The notes below the pieces were generated by a model. It worked only from the letters and a program-made list of their open reading frames with translations. It was not told the DNA's origin and made no database searches. Shown here in pieces: positions 26,114 to 34,658 of a stretch of 64,000 nt of DNA. How positions within the stretch are numbered: position 1 is the first letter of the stretch; the number at the start of each line of letters is the position of its first letter. The translations under genes were made by a program, and so were the position numbers. Location: assembly GCA_038318385.1 (NCBI GenBank), contig JBBQCD010000002.1, forward strand, positions 62,001 to 126,000. The letters are read 5' to 3'. The DNA is from Schlegelella_A sp038318385. GTDB taxonomy: Bacteria; Pseudomonadota; Gammaproteobacteria; Burkholderiales; Burkholderiaceae_C.

Positions 26114-27124
26114 TCAGGGGGTGGCCACGGTCTTCGGCATGCGCTCCGCCGCGACCCGGCGCGGGAGCAGTTCGCCGGCACAACGCGAGCAGGTGGCGAG
26201 CGCCTGCAGCGGTTGCCCGCAGGCACGGTGCCGACGCTGCATCGGCGGGGCACGGCGCGGATCGAGCCAGCGATCGGCCCACTGCACCAGGGCGATCGTC
26301 AGCGGAAAGACATCGCGGCTGCGCGGCGTGAGGCGATAGTCGAAGCGCCGTGCGTCTTCGGACGAGCGCTGCTTGTCGAGGAATCCGGCATCGACCAGCA
26401 GCGCCAGGCGCTGCGCGAGGATGTTCGACGAGATGCCGAGTTCGCGCTGCAGCACGTCAAAGGTGCGGCAACCGAGGAAGGCCGCGCCGAGGATCAGGTG
26501 CGTCCAGCGGTCGGCCGTGATGAACGCGACGTTGCCCTCGGCCTGCGGCCCGCCGACGACGAAGCGGTCTCCGGTCCAGCGCCGCTCGCCCCGGGTCGCT
26601 GCAGGCTCGCGCTCCGGCGCCATCGTCCGCTCCTCGTAGTCGACGTCGGCGAGCGTGACCTCCTCGCGACAGGCGGCGCAGGCGAAGACCGGGCGCATTG
26701 CATGGCCGCAGTCGAGATGACGCAGGCGGGCCGGATGGCGCGAACCGCTCGCCCCGCCCCAGCGATGGCTCCAGCGCCAGATCATCAACGCCCAGGGGTA
26801 GAGCGCGAGGCCGCGCGGCGTCAGGCGGTACTGCGCGTCCGACGACGCGAGGATGCCGTTGGTCACGAGGTCCTTCAGGCGCACGCTGAGCGTCTGGCGC
26901 GGGATCTCGAGGTGACGCTGGAAGACGTCGAAGTGACGCACGCCGAGGAAGGACTCGCGCAGGATGCGCTGCGTCCACCAGTCGCCGAGCACGTCGAGCG
27001 CGCGATTCAGCGAGGAATCGTGCAGGTGCCGCGCCACGCCCGGCGAGGCCGCGGCGGCAACGGCCCGCGCGGCAGCCGGCAGCTGCTTGCGGCCGGCCGG
27101 AAGGGACAGGGATTTCACTTGCAT
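26114..27124 (-). CDS. Tandem HxlR-type transcriptional regulator
   Basis: This 336-residue regulator holds two HxlR-type winged helices instead of one. The first (about 40-120) has W-W-T-Q-R-I-L-R-E-S-F-L-G and F-Q-R-H-L-E-I-P-R-Q-T-L-S-V-R-L. The second (about 205-290) has H-L-I-L-G-A-A-F-L-G and L-G-I-S-S-N-I-L-A-Q-R-L. Each is followed by a motif C-G-H-A/C-G-Q-P, then C-x-x-C (C-A-A-C and C-S-R-C), probably a small zinc site. One chain could thus mimic the usual dimer. It lies between the two oxygenase genes and divergent from the Bug receptor, so it likely controls this cluster. Confidence 0.9.
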   Translation of the reverse strand: MQVKSLSLPAGRKQLPAAARAVAAAASPGVARHLHDSSLNRALDVLGDWWTQRILRESFLGVRHFDVFQRHLEIPRQTLSVRLKDLVTNGILASSDAQYRLTPRGLALYPWALMIWRWSHRWGGASGSRHPARLRHLDCGHAMRPVFACAACREEVTLADVDYEERTMAPEREPAATRGERRWTGDRFVVGGPQAEGNVAFITADRWTHLILGAAFLGCRTFDVLQRELGISSNILAQRLALLVDAGFLDKQRSSEDARRFDYRLTPRSRDVFPLTIALVQWADRWLDPRRAPPMQRRHRACGQPLQALATCSRCAGELLPRRVAAERMPKTVATP

Positions 27125-27208
27125 TGATAGACTGGAGGTTATTACACTGCCGACGTCGATGCAAGTCCGCCGCGCACGCCGCGATCGCCAACCGCACAGG
27201 AACACACG
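27125..27208. promoter_or_regulatory. Divergent control region of the regulator and Bug receptor
   Basis: This 84-base gap lies between two divergently read genes, and both promoters must be here or close by. An AT-richer stretch (27126-27150) stands out from the GC-rich surroundings. I could not assign -35/-10 boxes with confidence, nor an operator. Confidence 0.4.
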
Positions 27209-28189
27209 ATGACGAGCCGCTCCCACTCCGCCTCGAAGATCGGCATCTGGGCCCTGGCCCTGGTTGCCTGCTGGGCCCAGGCCCAGGATTTCCCCAACCG
27301 CCCGGTCCACGTGATCACGCCGTTCGCCCCGGGCAACACGCTCGACACCGCGCTGCGGATCGTCGGCGAGAAGTGGAAAGACAGCACAGGCCAGATGCTG
27401 ATCATCGAGAACAAGCCGGGCGGGGCCGGCCTCATCGCCGCCCAGGCGGTCGCGAGCGCTCCGCCCGACGGCTACACGATGCTGCTCGGCAGTTCCGGCA
27501 TCCTCACCGTCAACCCGCACACCTTCTCGAAGCTGCCTTACGATCCTGAGAAGAGCTTCAAGCCGGTGACGAACTTCCTCGGCGCCGCGCTCGTCCTGGC
27601 GGCGCATCCGTCGGTTCCCGCCAATACGCTGGCCGAGTTCGTCGCCTGGGCCAAGGCCAACCCCGGCAAGGTCTCCTTCGCCTCGTATACGGCCGGCAAC
27701 TCTTCGCACTTCGCCGGCGTGATCCTCAACAAGCGCGCCGGCATCGACATGCTGCACGTGCCGTTTAACGGCACGCCGCCCGCCGTGCAGAGTCTCCTCG
27801 GCGGCCACGTGCAGGCGGCGTTCCTGCCGCTGCTCGCGATCAAGCCGCACCTCGACGCGGGGAAGGTCAAGGTCTATGCGGTGACGAGCGAGAAGCGCTC
27901 ACCCCTCATCCCGAACGTGCCGACCTTCACCGAACTCGGCTATCCCGATCTGGAGCTCTACGTCTGGGCTGCGTTGCTGGTACCGGCCGGTACGCCCGAT
28001 GCGATCGCCCGCAAGCTCAACGCCGACCTGACGAAGGCTCTGCGCAACGAAGAAGTGGTCGAGAAGTTCCGGGTGATGGACTTCACCCCGCTGCCGGGCA
28101 CCCCCGAGGAGTTCACGACCTACATGCGCAAGGACTCGAAGCGCTGGCAGGAAGCGGTGCGCCTGTCGGGCTTCAAGGCGACCGAGTAG
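27209..28189 (+). CDS. Bug/TctC family periplasmic substrate-binding protein
   Basis: A signal peptide (I-G-I-W-A-L-A-L-V-A-C-W-A-Q-A-Q, cleaved near residue 26) precedes a mature receptor of about 300 residues. The family signatures are V-I-T-P-F-A-P-G-N-T-L-D near residue 36, N-K-P-G-G-A-G-L-I-A and P-D-G-Y-T near residue 87. Bug receptors bind carboxylates such as aromatic or dicarboxylic acids for the TTT transporter. No tctA/tctB partner is adjacent, which is usual for the many orphan Bug proteins of Burkholderiales. It is divergent from the HxlR regulator and probably reports or imports the substrate of this cluster. Confidence 0.92.
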   Translation: MTSRSHSASKIGIWALALVACWAQAQDFPNRPVHVITPFAPGNTLDTALRIVGEKWKDSTGQMLIIENKPGGAGLIAAQAVASAPPDGYTMLLGSSGILTVNPHTFSKLPYDPEKSFKPVTNFLGAALVLAAHPSVPANTLAEFVAWAKANPGKVSFASYTAGNSSHFAGVILNKRAGIDMLHVPFNGTPPAVQSLLGGHVQAAFLPLLAIKPHLDAGKVKVYAVTSEKRSPLIPNVPTFTELGYPDLELYVWAALLVPAGTPDAIARKLNADLTKALRNEEVVEKFRVMDFTPLPGTPEEFTTYMRKDSKRWQEAVRLSGFKATE

Positions 28190-28211
28190 ACGCGTCGGCC
28201 GCGCGCGACCG

Positions 28212-28255
28212 GGAGGCCACGCCGGTCCACCCATCGGCGGCGCACACCGGCCTCC
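28212..28255. terminator. Possible terminator between convergent genes
   Basis: GGAGGCC at 28212-28218 pairs with GGCCTCC at 28249-28255 around a 30-base loop, in the gap between the Bug receptor and oxygenase copy 2. On the plus strand it is followed by a short AT-richer stretch. Confidence 0.35.
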
Positions 28256-28276
28256 TCGGCAAATTCTGGTGAATCG

Positions 28277-29722
28277 CTACCAGCCGCGCGCCAGTCGCGC
28301 GCCGCTGACCCAGGTGGCGTGGAAGCCGTTCGGCACGCGCTGCGGCAGACGGATGCGGGCCACCGGACCCTGGGCGATGTTGGCGGCATCGAAGACCACC
28401 ACGAACGAGGCCTCCTTCACGCCGTCCCACATGAAGCCGACGAGGTAGCCGTCGTCCTCGGCCACCGCCTTGTCCTTCGGCGCGAACGGCGCCTCGCTGA
28501 ACCAGCGGTGAATGCCCTCGTGATAGGTCGTGCAGCGGTCGAGCTCGAGGTCGTAGCGCGCCAGCCCGGTGAACCGGGGCTCCTCGGGCCGGTTCAGCCG
28601 GCCCATCAGCACGTTCCATGAATAGCGCGTCTTCAGCCCCTGCATCGCCGAGTTGATGACCGGAAACTCCTGGTTGACGATGTCGTCGATGACGCGTTCG
28701 CGGGTACGCCCGGTGCGCAGGTTGAAACGCCACTCCATGAAGATGAAGTCGTGCTCGAGGTGGGCGAGCATCTTCGGGAAGCGCTTCACGTCGAGGTCGC
28801 CGTGCACGTCGCGCGGCAGCCGGAAGGGCGTGCCGGTCATGACGATCTCGGTGCCGCCCTGGCCGTCGTCCTCTTCCCACGCATTCGACACGTGGTACAT
28901 GTAGGTCGGGCTGGCCTCGAACCAGCGGATCTGCTCCGGCTTGCCGTGGCGCGGCACGACCGCGAACCGCGACGGCAGCTCGGGGTAGAACTTCAGCTTG
29001 TGGCGCCCGGCGCCGAACGCCTCCATGTCGTAGAACAGCGGCAGGTCGTGGAGGATGGTGTAGTTCGGCGTGATCGCCATGTCGTGCGGCAGGCGCGGTC
29101 CCGGCAGTTGCACCGGCATGAAGGTCTGCAGCTTGCCGAAACGATCCATCACACCGTAATGCATGTACGGCGATTCCTTGCCGTAGGCGAAGAACAAGAA
29201 CTCGCCGGTGCGCTCGTCGACCTTCGAGTGCGCGGAAATCGGCAGGCCCTGCAGACGCGGGTCCATCTCGAGCTTGCCGCGCGTGGACAGGTCCTCCGGG
29301 CTGCAGCGGTAGACGGCGCCGCCGAGGTACCACATCGACACCAGATCGCCCGCATAGAACTTGACGTCGGTGTTCGACGTGTTCTTCACCGGCATGTCAG
29401 GGCGGTCCTTCCGCGGTGGGTCCTTGATGCCCTGCCACAGCGCCTGGCCGGCGTCGAGTTCCTCGCGCAGGCCGTCGGTCATGATCCAGCGGTTGCGGTA
29501 CTGGGCCCGACCGCCCTCGAAGCGCACCGCGTGCAGCATGCCGTCGCCGTCGAACCAGTGGTACCGACCGGCGGCCTCGAAACGCCGGTTCGGACCGTTG
29601 CGCACATGCAGGCCGGTCAGGTCCTTCGGGATCTCGCCTTCGACGTCGGTGAGGTCGACCGTGTGTTCCTGCTCGATCGGCGCGTAGCCGCCTTGCAGGA
29701 CCGGGATCTCGTTGGCACCCAT
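28277..29722 (-). CDS. Carotenoid oxygenase family dioxygenase (copy 2)
   Basis: This 481-residue paralogue of the enzyme at 24631-26100 has all four iron ligands: H165 (S-A-H-S-K-V), H213 (L-P-H-D-M-A), H277 (Y-H-V-S-N-A) and H468 (G-F-H-A-T-W). Its N-terminal third differs more from the paralogue than the rest. It also has a short insertion (D-D-G-Q-G-G) absent from copy 1. Two diverged copies inside 5 kb suggest either two substrates or two steps. The PaaN-like aldehyde dehydrogenase gene ends 13 bases upstream on the same strand, which fits oxidation of an aldehyde product of C=C cleavage. Confidence 0.93.
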   Translation of the reverse strand: MGANEIPVLQGGYAPIEQEHTVDLTDVEGEIPKDLTGLHVRNGPNRRFEAAGRYHWFDGDGMLHAVRFEGGRAQYRNRWIMTDGLREELDAGQALWQGIKDPPRKDRPDMPVKNTSNTDVKFYAGDLVSMWYLGGAVYRCSPEDLSTRGKLEMDPRLQGLPISAHSKVDERTGEFLFFAYGKESPYMHYGVMDRFGKLQTFMPVQLPGPRLPHDMAITPNYTILHDLPLFYDMEAFGAGRHKLKFYPELPSRFAVVPRHGKPEQIRWFEASPTYMYHVSNAWEEDDGQGGTEIVMTGTPFRLPRDVHGDLDVKRFPKMLAHLEHDFIFMEWRFNLRTGRTRERVIDDIVNQEFPVINSAMQGLKTRYSWNVLMGRLNRPEEPRFTGLARYDLELDRCTTYHEGIHRWFSEAPFAPKDKAVAEDDGYLVGFMWDGVKEASFVVVFDAANIAQGPVARIRLPQRVPNGFHATWVSGARLARGW

Positions 29723-29734
29723 CGTCTGTCTCCT

Positions 29735-31435
29735 TCAGGGACTCGGCGTCGACGCCGGCCGCCTGGATTGCGCGATCCGGAATCGTCCGGCGACGAACGC
29801 GAGGTCGGTGAGACTGGCGTTGCCGGCGGGGTTGAGCCCGGTCACATGGTAGTCGCTGTACGCCGCGGCGAAGTTCAGCGGCATCGGTCCGGTGAGGTTG
29901 ATCGTCAGCTGTGCCCCGGCCGCGGCGTAGGCGGCCTCGGCCTTCGCGACGTAATCCTCGTCGGTCGAATAGAGGAACGCCGTCAGGCCGCCGAACTCGC
30001 GCACGTCGCCGGTCGCCTGGCGCAGGGCATCGGCAGCGTCGGCGCAGCGGATCACGAAGCTGATCGGCCCGAAGCGTTCCTCGCCGTAGAGGTGGCGCTC
30101 CCGAGTCGTGCAGGCGATCATCAGCGGCTGCGCCGTTCGCGCGCCGGGAAAATCGGGGTGCGCATAAGGCGACGACTCGAGCAGCACACGGCCGTCGCGC
30201 CGACCCGTCGCACTCATGTCGTCGAGCAGCGCCTGGGTCTGCGGCGACTGCAGGCAGGCGAGGATCATCGCCGCCTTCTTCGGCTCTCCGGTCAGCGCTG
30301 CGACCGCCTCGGCCAACCGGCGAGAGACCTCGTCGAACCCGACGGTGCCCGCGGGCGTGCGCACACCGCCTGCGGGGACGTAGATGTTCTGCGGGCTGGT
30401 GCACATCTGCGCGCTGAACATGCACAACGTGGTGGCCAGGCTGCGCAGGACCGCATCGAGATCGTCCACGGATTCGAGGACGACCGTGTTGCAGCCCGCC
30501 GTCTCGGTGAAGCACAGCGCCGGATGGGCGTTCTCCTCGACCCAGCGGCCGAAGCGCACGCTGCCGGTGAAGTCGACGATCGCAGTGCGCGGGTGCTTGA
30601 CGAGGACCTTGCCGAGCGGTTCGGCAACCGTGTCGAGCGCCAGCGTGACGAGGTTCGGGTCGAACCCGGCGTCCGCCAGAACTTGCCGGAAGACGCGCAC
30701 CGAGATCGCCATCGGCAGCACCGTCGCCGGGTGCGGCTTGACGATGACCGCGTTGCCCGTGGCCAGACTCGCCAGCATCGACGGCCAGGCGTTCCAGGTG
30801 GGAAAGCTCGCGCAGGTGAAGCAGACGGCGACGCCGCGCGGCACGAGCCGGTAGGTCTTGTCGAGGGCGATGCGGGCACAGCCGAACTGGCGTTCCCAGC
30901 GTGCCTGCGGCGCGACCGCGGCCATGGCCTGCTGCGCGTAGACCAGCGCCTCGATGCCGCGGTCCAGGGCATTGACGCCGGAGCCGGCATAAGCCATGTT
31001 GAAGCTCTGCCCGGCGGTGTGCATGACGGCCTGGGCGATCTCGAACAGGTGCTCGCGATAGAGCACGTCCAGGACCTCCATCAGCACGCCCAGGCGTGCG
31101 GTGGCGCCCGCCGCCGCCCACGTGCCGATCGCGGAAGTCGCGGCGTCGAAGAGCGCATCGGGATCGGCGCGCGGATAGCGGATGCCGAGGGGCGCCTGCG
31201 TGTACGGCGAGACCTCCTCGCCCACCTCGCCGAGGGTCCCCGGCTGGTCGAGTGCGAAGCGCCGATCGAGGTGGCCGTGGAAGGCGGTCAGTCCCGCGGC
31301 CTGGGCCGCGGCGCTGTCGGGATACTTCGCCGGCATCTCCGGAAACGGACTCCAGCAGTGGCGTTCGCGGCAGGCGAGCGCGGCACGCTCCAGGGTCACG
31401 CGGTGTTTCTCGAACAGGTCGACGATCTCAGCCAT
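29735..31435 (-). CDS. paaN: PaaN-like aldehyde dehydrogenase
   Basis: The protein has 566 residues, longer than ordinary aldehyde dehydrogenases, with an N-terminal extension of about 75 residues starting E-I-V-D-L-F-E-K-H. The catalytic cysteine is C345 in S-A-Q-M-C-T-S-P-Q-N, and E311 lies in F-T-E-T-A-G-C-N. This layout is that of the PaaN group, annotated with phenylacetic acid degradation, although no other paa gene is present here. It likely oxidises an aldehyde to the acid, before CoA ligation. The start overlaps the end of the lipocalin-like gene by eight bases, so translation is probably coupled. Confidence 0.8.
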   Translation of the reverse strand: MAEIVDLFEKHRVTLERAALACRERHCWSPFPEMPAKYPDSAAAQAAGLTAFHGHLDRRFALDQPGTLGEVGEEVSPYTQAPLGIRYPRADPDALFDAATSAIGTWAAAGATARLGVLMEVLDVLYREHLFEIAQAVMHTAGQSFNMAYAGSGVNALDRGIEALVYAQQAMAAVAPQARWERQFGCARIALDKTYRLVPRGVAVCFTCASFPTWNAWPSMLASLATGNAVIVKPHPATVLPMAISVRVFRQVLADAGFDPNLVTLALDTVAEPLGKVLVKHPRTAIVDFTGSVRFGRWVEENAHPALCFTETAGCNTVVLESVDDLDAVLRSLATTLCMFSAQMCTSPQNIYVPAGGVRTPAGTVGFDEVSRRLAEAVAALTGEPKKAAMILACLQSPQTQALLDDMSATGRRDGRVLLESSPYAHPDFPGARTAQPLMIACTTRERHLYGEERFGPISFVIRCADAADALRQATGDVREFGGLTAFLYSTDEDYVAKAEAAYAAAGAQLTINLTGPMPLNFAAAYSDYHVTGLNPAGNASLTDLAFVAGRFRIAQSRRPASTPSP

Positions 31436-31883
31436 GGCTGCGGCGCTCCCAGTGCAGGCGGTGATGGCGCGCGACGTCGGCGCCGGGGACGCGGTCGGAG
31501 GCCGACAACGTGAGGCGCCCGGCAGCGTCGAACTCGACGTTTCGCACCTGCTCGCTGCCGACGAAGTTCGGGTTCAGCGCATGCGTCACGCGGTGCACGA
31601 CCTGGCTGCGGCCGTCGCGCTCGCGCAGCGTCCAGGAGCCGGCGTAGGAGAAGTAGCTTTCGAACGCCGCCAGGCGTTCGCCCTCGGGTGCCGTGCGAAC
31701 GCTCGCGCTCGACAGCGGCGCCCGGCCTCCGCGGGCGATGCAGGCGTTCATCCAGCCGTCGGCCGCGTAGACGATCAGGCCGGTCGCGGCGTCGCCGTAC
31801 GGCAGCGTCTCCGGGCGACCGTCGCCGTAGGTGATCTCCCAGCGCAGCAGGTGCCAGCTGCCGATCAGCGCGTTCTCGTCCAA
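31428..31883 (-). CDS. Lipocalin-like domain protein
   Basis: The 151-residue protein shows the short lipocalin-like pattern: the first strand L-I-G-S-W-H-L-L-R-W-E, then G-L-I-V-Y-A-A-D-G-W-M, F-E-S-Y-F-S-Y-A-G-S-W-T-L, and a final L-T-L-S-A-S-D-R. This is the cytoplasmic lipocalin-like domain often found beside aromatic catabolism genes; it probably binds a hydrophobic intermediate, though none has been proven. The start is TTG at 31883, supported by a strong ribosome site. It heads the minus-strand transcript that contains the PaaN-like gene and oxygenase copy 2. Confidence 0.8.
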   Translation of the reverse strand: MDENALIGSWHLLRWEITYGDGRPETLPYGDAATGLIVYAADGWMNACIARGGRAPLSSASVRTAPEGERLAAFESYFSYAGSWTLRERDGRSQVVHRVTHALNPNFVGSEQVRNVEFDAAGRLTLSASDRVPGADVARHHRLHWERRSHG

Positions 31884-31891
31884 GACTCGGG

Positions 31892-31897
31892 ACCTCC
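31892..31897 (-). promoter_or_regulatory. Shine-Dalgarno supporting a TTG start
   Basis: GGAGGT on the minus strand stands eight bases before the TTG at 31883. The TTG is the only start that keeps the full first strand of the lipocalin-like protein. Confidence 0.7.
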
Positions 31898-32113
31898 GAA
31901 TTTCACTTTCTCTATTGGACTTGGATTTTGCGGGAAACGCCCTTCGTCCGCAAGGCTGGCCGACCCGTCACAGGGGTTCATCCCGGGTCCGCGACATCCT
32001 TGCACGTTGCCTTCGTCGCCGTGTCCATCCGCGTGCCGGTGCAACTGGCCCGTCGCGCGGATCGGGAAAAACTTCGGTTTCCTGCCGGCTTCCGAGTCGA
32101 TCGACAATGCGGC

Positions 32114-32650
32114 ATGGCCCACCTCCCCTACGCCGATCCCGACCGCCCGGAACTGCGCCCGCTGGTCGACCGCATCGTCGCCGAACGCGGCGAAGTCCTG
32201 CACCTCTACCGGATGCTGCTGCACAGCCCACCGCTGGCGGAGGGCTGGCTCGGCTACTTCACACAGGTCCGGCAACGCCTGGACCTCGATGCCGGACTGC
32301 GCGAACTCGTGATCATGGAGGTCGCGCACCTCAACCGGGCGCCGTACGAAGCCGAGCAGCACGTGCCTTTCGCGCTGCGCGCCGGACTCACGCAGGCGCA
32401 GCTCGACGCCCTGCCGGACTGGCAGGCGTCGCCGGACTTCGATGCACGGCAGCGGGCCGCGCTGCAGCTCGCGGACACGATGACGCGCGACGTCCAGGTC
32501 CCCGCCGCTCTGATGGCCGAGGTGCGCGCGCAGCTCGACGACCGGCAGACCGTCGAGCTCGTGGCGACCATCGCCGGCTACAACATGGTGTCGCGCTTTC
32601 TCGAAGCACTGCAGATCCACTCCCACGACGCGACGAGTCCGAAGCCATGA
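32114..32650 (+). CDS. Carboxymuconolactone decarboxylase-like protein
   Basis: The ATG at 32114 gives a 178-residue protein of the AhpD/CMD fold: E-L-V-I-M-E-V-A-H-L-N-R-A, then Y-E-A-E-Q-H-V-P-F-A-L, followed by A-A-L-Q-L-A-D-T-M-T. The C-x-x-C pair of AhpD peroxidases is absent, so a redox role is unlikely; members of this branch decarboxylate or isomerise lactone-type acids. It is the first gene of the plus-strand operon and overlaps the next gene (ATGA). The 230 bases upstream are shared with the divergent lipocalin-like gene and hold its promoter region. Confidence 0.82.
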   Translation: MAHLPYADPDRPELRPLVDRIVAERGEVLHLYRMLLHSPPLAEGWLGYFTQVRQRLDLDAGLRELVIMEVAHLNRAPYEAEQHVPFALRAGLTQAQLDALPDWQASPDFDARQRAALQLADTMTRDVQVPAALMAEVRAQLDDRQTVELVATIAGYNMVSRFLEALQIHSHDATSPKP

Positions 32651-33618
32651 CGAGCGAACCACCCGTGCGCCGCATCGCCGTCGTCGGTGCCGGCGCCGTC
32701 GGCGGCTACTTCGGGGCCATGCTGGCGCGCGCCGGCCACCCGGTCACGCTGATCGGCCGGCCGGCACACGTCGAGGCCATCGGCCGCCACGGCCTGCTGC
32801 TCGACAAGGGAGGGAAGGTCGAGTCGATCCCGGTGGCGGCGAGCAGCGACATCGCGGCGGTCCGCGGCGCCGACCTCGTCCTCTTCTGCGTGAAGTCGAC
32901 CGACACCGAGGCCGTGGCGGCGCAGATCGCACCACACCTGGACCCCGCCGCATTGGTGCTGAGCCTGCAGAACGGCGTCGAGAACGCGGCTGCGATCGCA
33001 CGGCGTGTCGCCCGGCCGGTCGTTCCTGCGGTGGTCTACGTCGCCACCGCCATGCCGGCGCCGGGAACGGTGAAGCACTACGGGCGGGGCGACCTGGTCA
33101 TCGGCCCGCTCGATGCCGCAGCTGCTGCCGATCCGGTGCTCGGCGCCCGCCTCGAGGCACTGGCCGCGTTCTTCGTCGCTGCCGGCGTGCCGGTCCAGGT
33201 CTCCTCGAACGTCATGGCAGAGCTCTGGTCCAAGCTGCTCGTCAACTGCGCCTACAACGCGATCTCCGGATTGGCCCAGATGCCGTACGGTGCGCTCGCC
33301 GCGCAGGTCTCGATCCGCGAACTGCAGCGCGAGGTGGTCGCCGAGGTCGTGGCCGTGGCAGCGGCCGAAGGGATCGACCTGCCGCTGGCACCGGCGCTCG
33401 AAGCCATGACCCGCATCGCCGCAGCCATGCCGGCGCAGCTCTCGTCGACCGCGCAGGACATGGCCAAGGGCAAGCCGAGCGAGATCGAGCACCTGAATGG
33501 ATTCGTCTCCCGGCGCGGACGCGCGCTCGGCATCGCCACCCCGGCGAACCAGGCGCTGTACGCGCTCGTCAAGCTCGTCGAGACCGCACCGGGCAACAGC
33601 GGCTCGGCACCCACCTGA
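32647..33618 (+). CDS. Ketopantoate reductase-like dehydrogenase
   Basis: This 323-residue NADP-dependent enzyme has the ketopantoate reductase architecture. The Rossmann entry V-V-G-A-G-A-V-G-G-Y-F-G lies near residues 12-23. The catalytic lysine is in W-S-K-L-L-V-N-C-A-Y-N, and the C-terminal helices contain S-S-T-A-Q-D-M-A-K-G-K-P-S-E-I-E, the hydroxyl-acid binding segment. In pantothenate synthesis the family reduces 2-dehydropantoate. Here the operon suggests a different 2-oxo or 3-oxo acid. It is translationally coupled to the gene before it; an eight-base gap separates it from the kinase gene. Confidence 0.85.
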   Translation: MTSEPPVRRIAVVGAGAVGGYFGAMLARAGHPVTLIGRPAHVEAIGRHGLLLDKGGKVESIPVAASSDIAAVRGADLVLFCVKSTDTEAVAAQIAPHLDPAALVLSLQNGVENAAAIARRVARPVVPAVVYVATAMPAPGTVKHYGRGDLVIGPLDAAAAADPVLGARLEALAAFFVAAGVPVQVSSNVMAELWSKLLVNCAYNAISGLAQMPYGALAAQVSIRELQREVVAEVVAVAAAEGIDLPLAPALEAMTRIAAAMPAQLSSTAQDMAKGKPSEIEHLNGFVSRRGRALGIATPANQALYALVKLVETAPGNSGSAPT

Positions 33619-33626
33619 CCAGCACG

Positions 33627-34658
33627 ATGCCGAGGACCGCCGAAGACACCTCCGTCGGCGCCACCGTGCCGGCGGCGTTCGCGCAGGCACTGCGCGAACT
33701 CGGCCTCGCCAGCGACTCCCCGCTCACTGGCCGGGCGCTGACCGGCGGCGTCTCTTCCGACATCTGGTGCATCGACACGGAGGGCGGTCCCGTGTGTGCA
33801 AAGCGCGCCCTGGCGAAGCTGCGCGTGGCCGCGGACTGGCGCGCACCGATCGAGCGCAATCGCTACGAGGCGCGCTGGATGCAGACCGCCGACGCCGCAC
33901 AGCCGGGCTGCGCGCCACGGGTGCTCGGCCAGCACCCGGGCCTCGGCGTGCTGGTGATGAGTTACCTGCCGCGGGCCGATCACGGGCTGTGGAAGGACGC
34001 GCTGCGCGCCGGCAACGCCGACCCCGCGTTCGCGCGCTCAGTCGGCGCCACGCTCGCGCGCATCCACGCGCACACGGCCGCGCGCCCGGCCCTCGCCGCG
34101 CAGTTCGACACCGACCGCATCTTCTTCGACATCCGCCTGGAGCCCTACCTGCTCGCCACGGCGGCCCGCCATCCGGACCGTGCGGCGGCGCTCGAGCGCC
34201 TCGTCGCGACGACGCAGGCCCACCCTGTGGCCCTCGTCCATGGCGACGTCAGCCCGAAGAACATCCTGGCCGGTCCGCAGGGCCCGGTATTCCTCGATGC
34301 CGAATGCGCGTGGTGGGGCGACCCCGCATTCGACCTCGCCTTCTGCCTCAATCATCTGCTGCTGAAATGCCTGTGGCGACCGCAAGCGTCCGGCGTCTTC
34401 CTCGCGAGCTTCGACGTCCTCGCGGCGGCCTACCTGAGCGGTGTCGATTGGGAGCCGGTCGCCGCGCTCGAGTCCCGCGCCGCGGCGTTGTTGCCGGGGC
34501 TGCTGCTCGCCCGTGTCGACGGCAAGTCGCCGGTCGAATACATCACCACCGACGAAGCGCGCGATGTCGTCCGCGGCGTCGGGCGGGGATTGCTCGCCCG
34601 ACCCGTCGAACAACTTTCTGCCGTGCGCGCGGCCTGGGCCAGGGCCTTGCCGACATGA
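33627..34658 (+). CDS. APH-fold phosphotransferase
   Basis: The 343-residue kinase belongs to the aminoglycoside/choline kinase fold. The phosphate-transfer aspartate is D207 in V-H-G-D-V-S-P-K-N, with N212, and the metal ligand is D224 in F-L-D-A-E-C-A. The N-lobe has the glycine-rich L-T-G-G-V-S-S-D-I. It probably phosphorylates a hydroxyl of a small metabolite; no aminoglycoside resistance role is implied by sequence. Because the next gene is an enolase-like protein, a hydroxy-acid kinase making a 2-phospho acid is the attractive but unproven reading. Its TGA overlaps the enolase start. Confidence 0.82.
   Translation: MPRTAEDTSVGATVPAAFAQALRELGLASDSPLTGRALTGGVSSDIWCIDTEGGPVCAKRALAKLRVAADWRAPIERNRYEARWMQTADAAQPGCAPRVLGQHPGLGVLVMSYLPRADHGLWKDALRAGNADPAFARSVGATLARIHAHTAARPALAAQFDTDRIFFDIRLEPYLLATAARHPDRAAALERLVATTQAHPVALVHGDVSPKNILAGPQGPVFLDAECAWWGDPAFDLAFCLNHLLLKCLWRPQASGVFLASFDVLAAAYLSGVDWEPVAALESRAAALLPGLLLARVDGKSPVEYITTDEARDVVRGVGRGLLARPVEQLSAVRAAWARALPT

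Noticed and set aside
24631..29722. Recent tandem duplication of the carotenoid oxygenases
   Set aside because: The two copies share motifs but differ widely in the first third and at many positions between, so the duplication is old or the genes were acquired separately.
28751..31513. Plus-strand frame of 920 codons over oxygenase copy 2 and the PaaN-like gene
   Set aside because: It is opposite two intact conserved genes and contains no domain-like sequence.
33627..34658. Aminoglycoside resistance gene
   Set aside because: Only the kinase fold is shared; the neighbours point to metabolism and the substrate pocket cannot be read as drug-binding.
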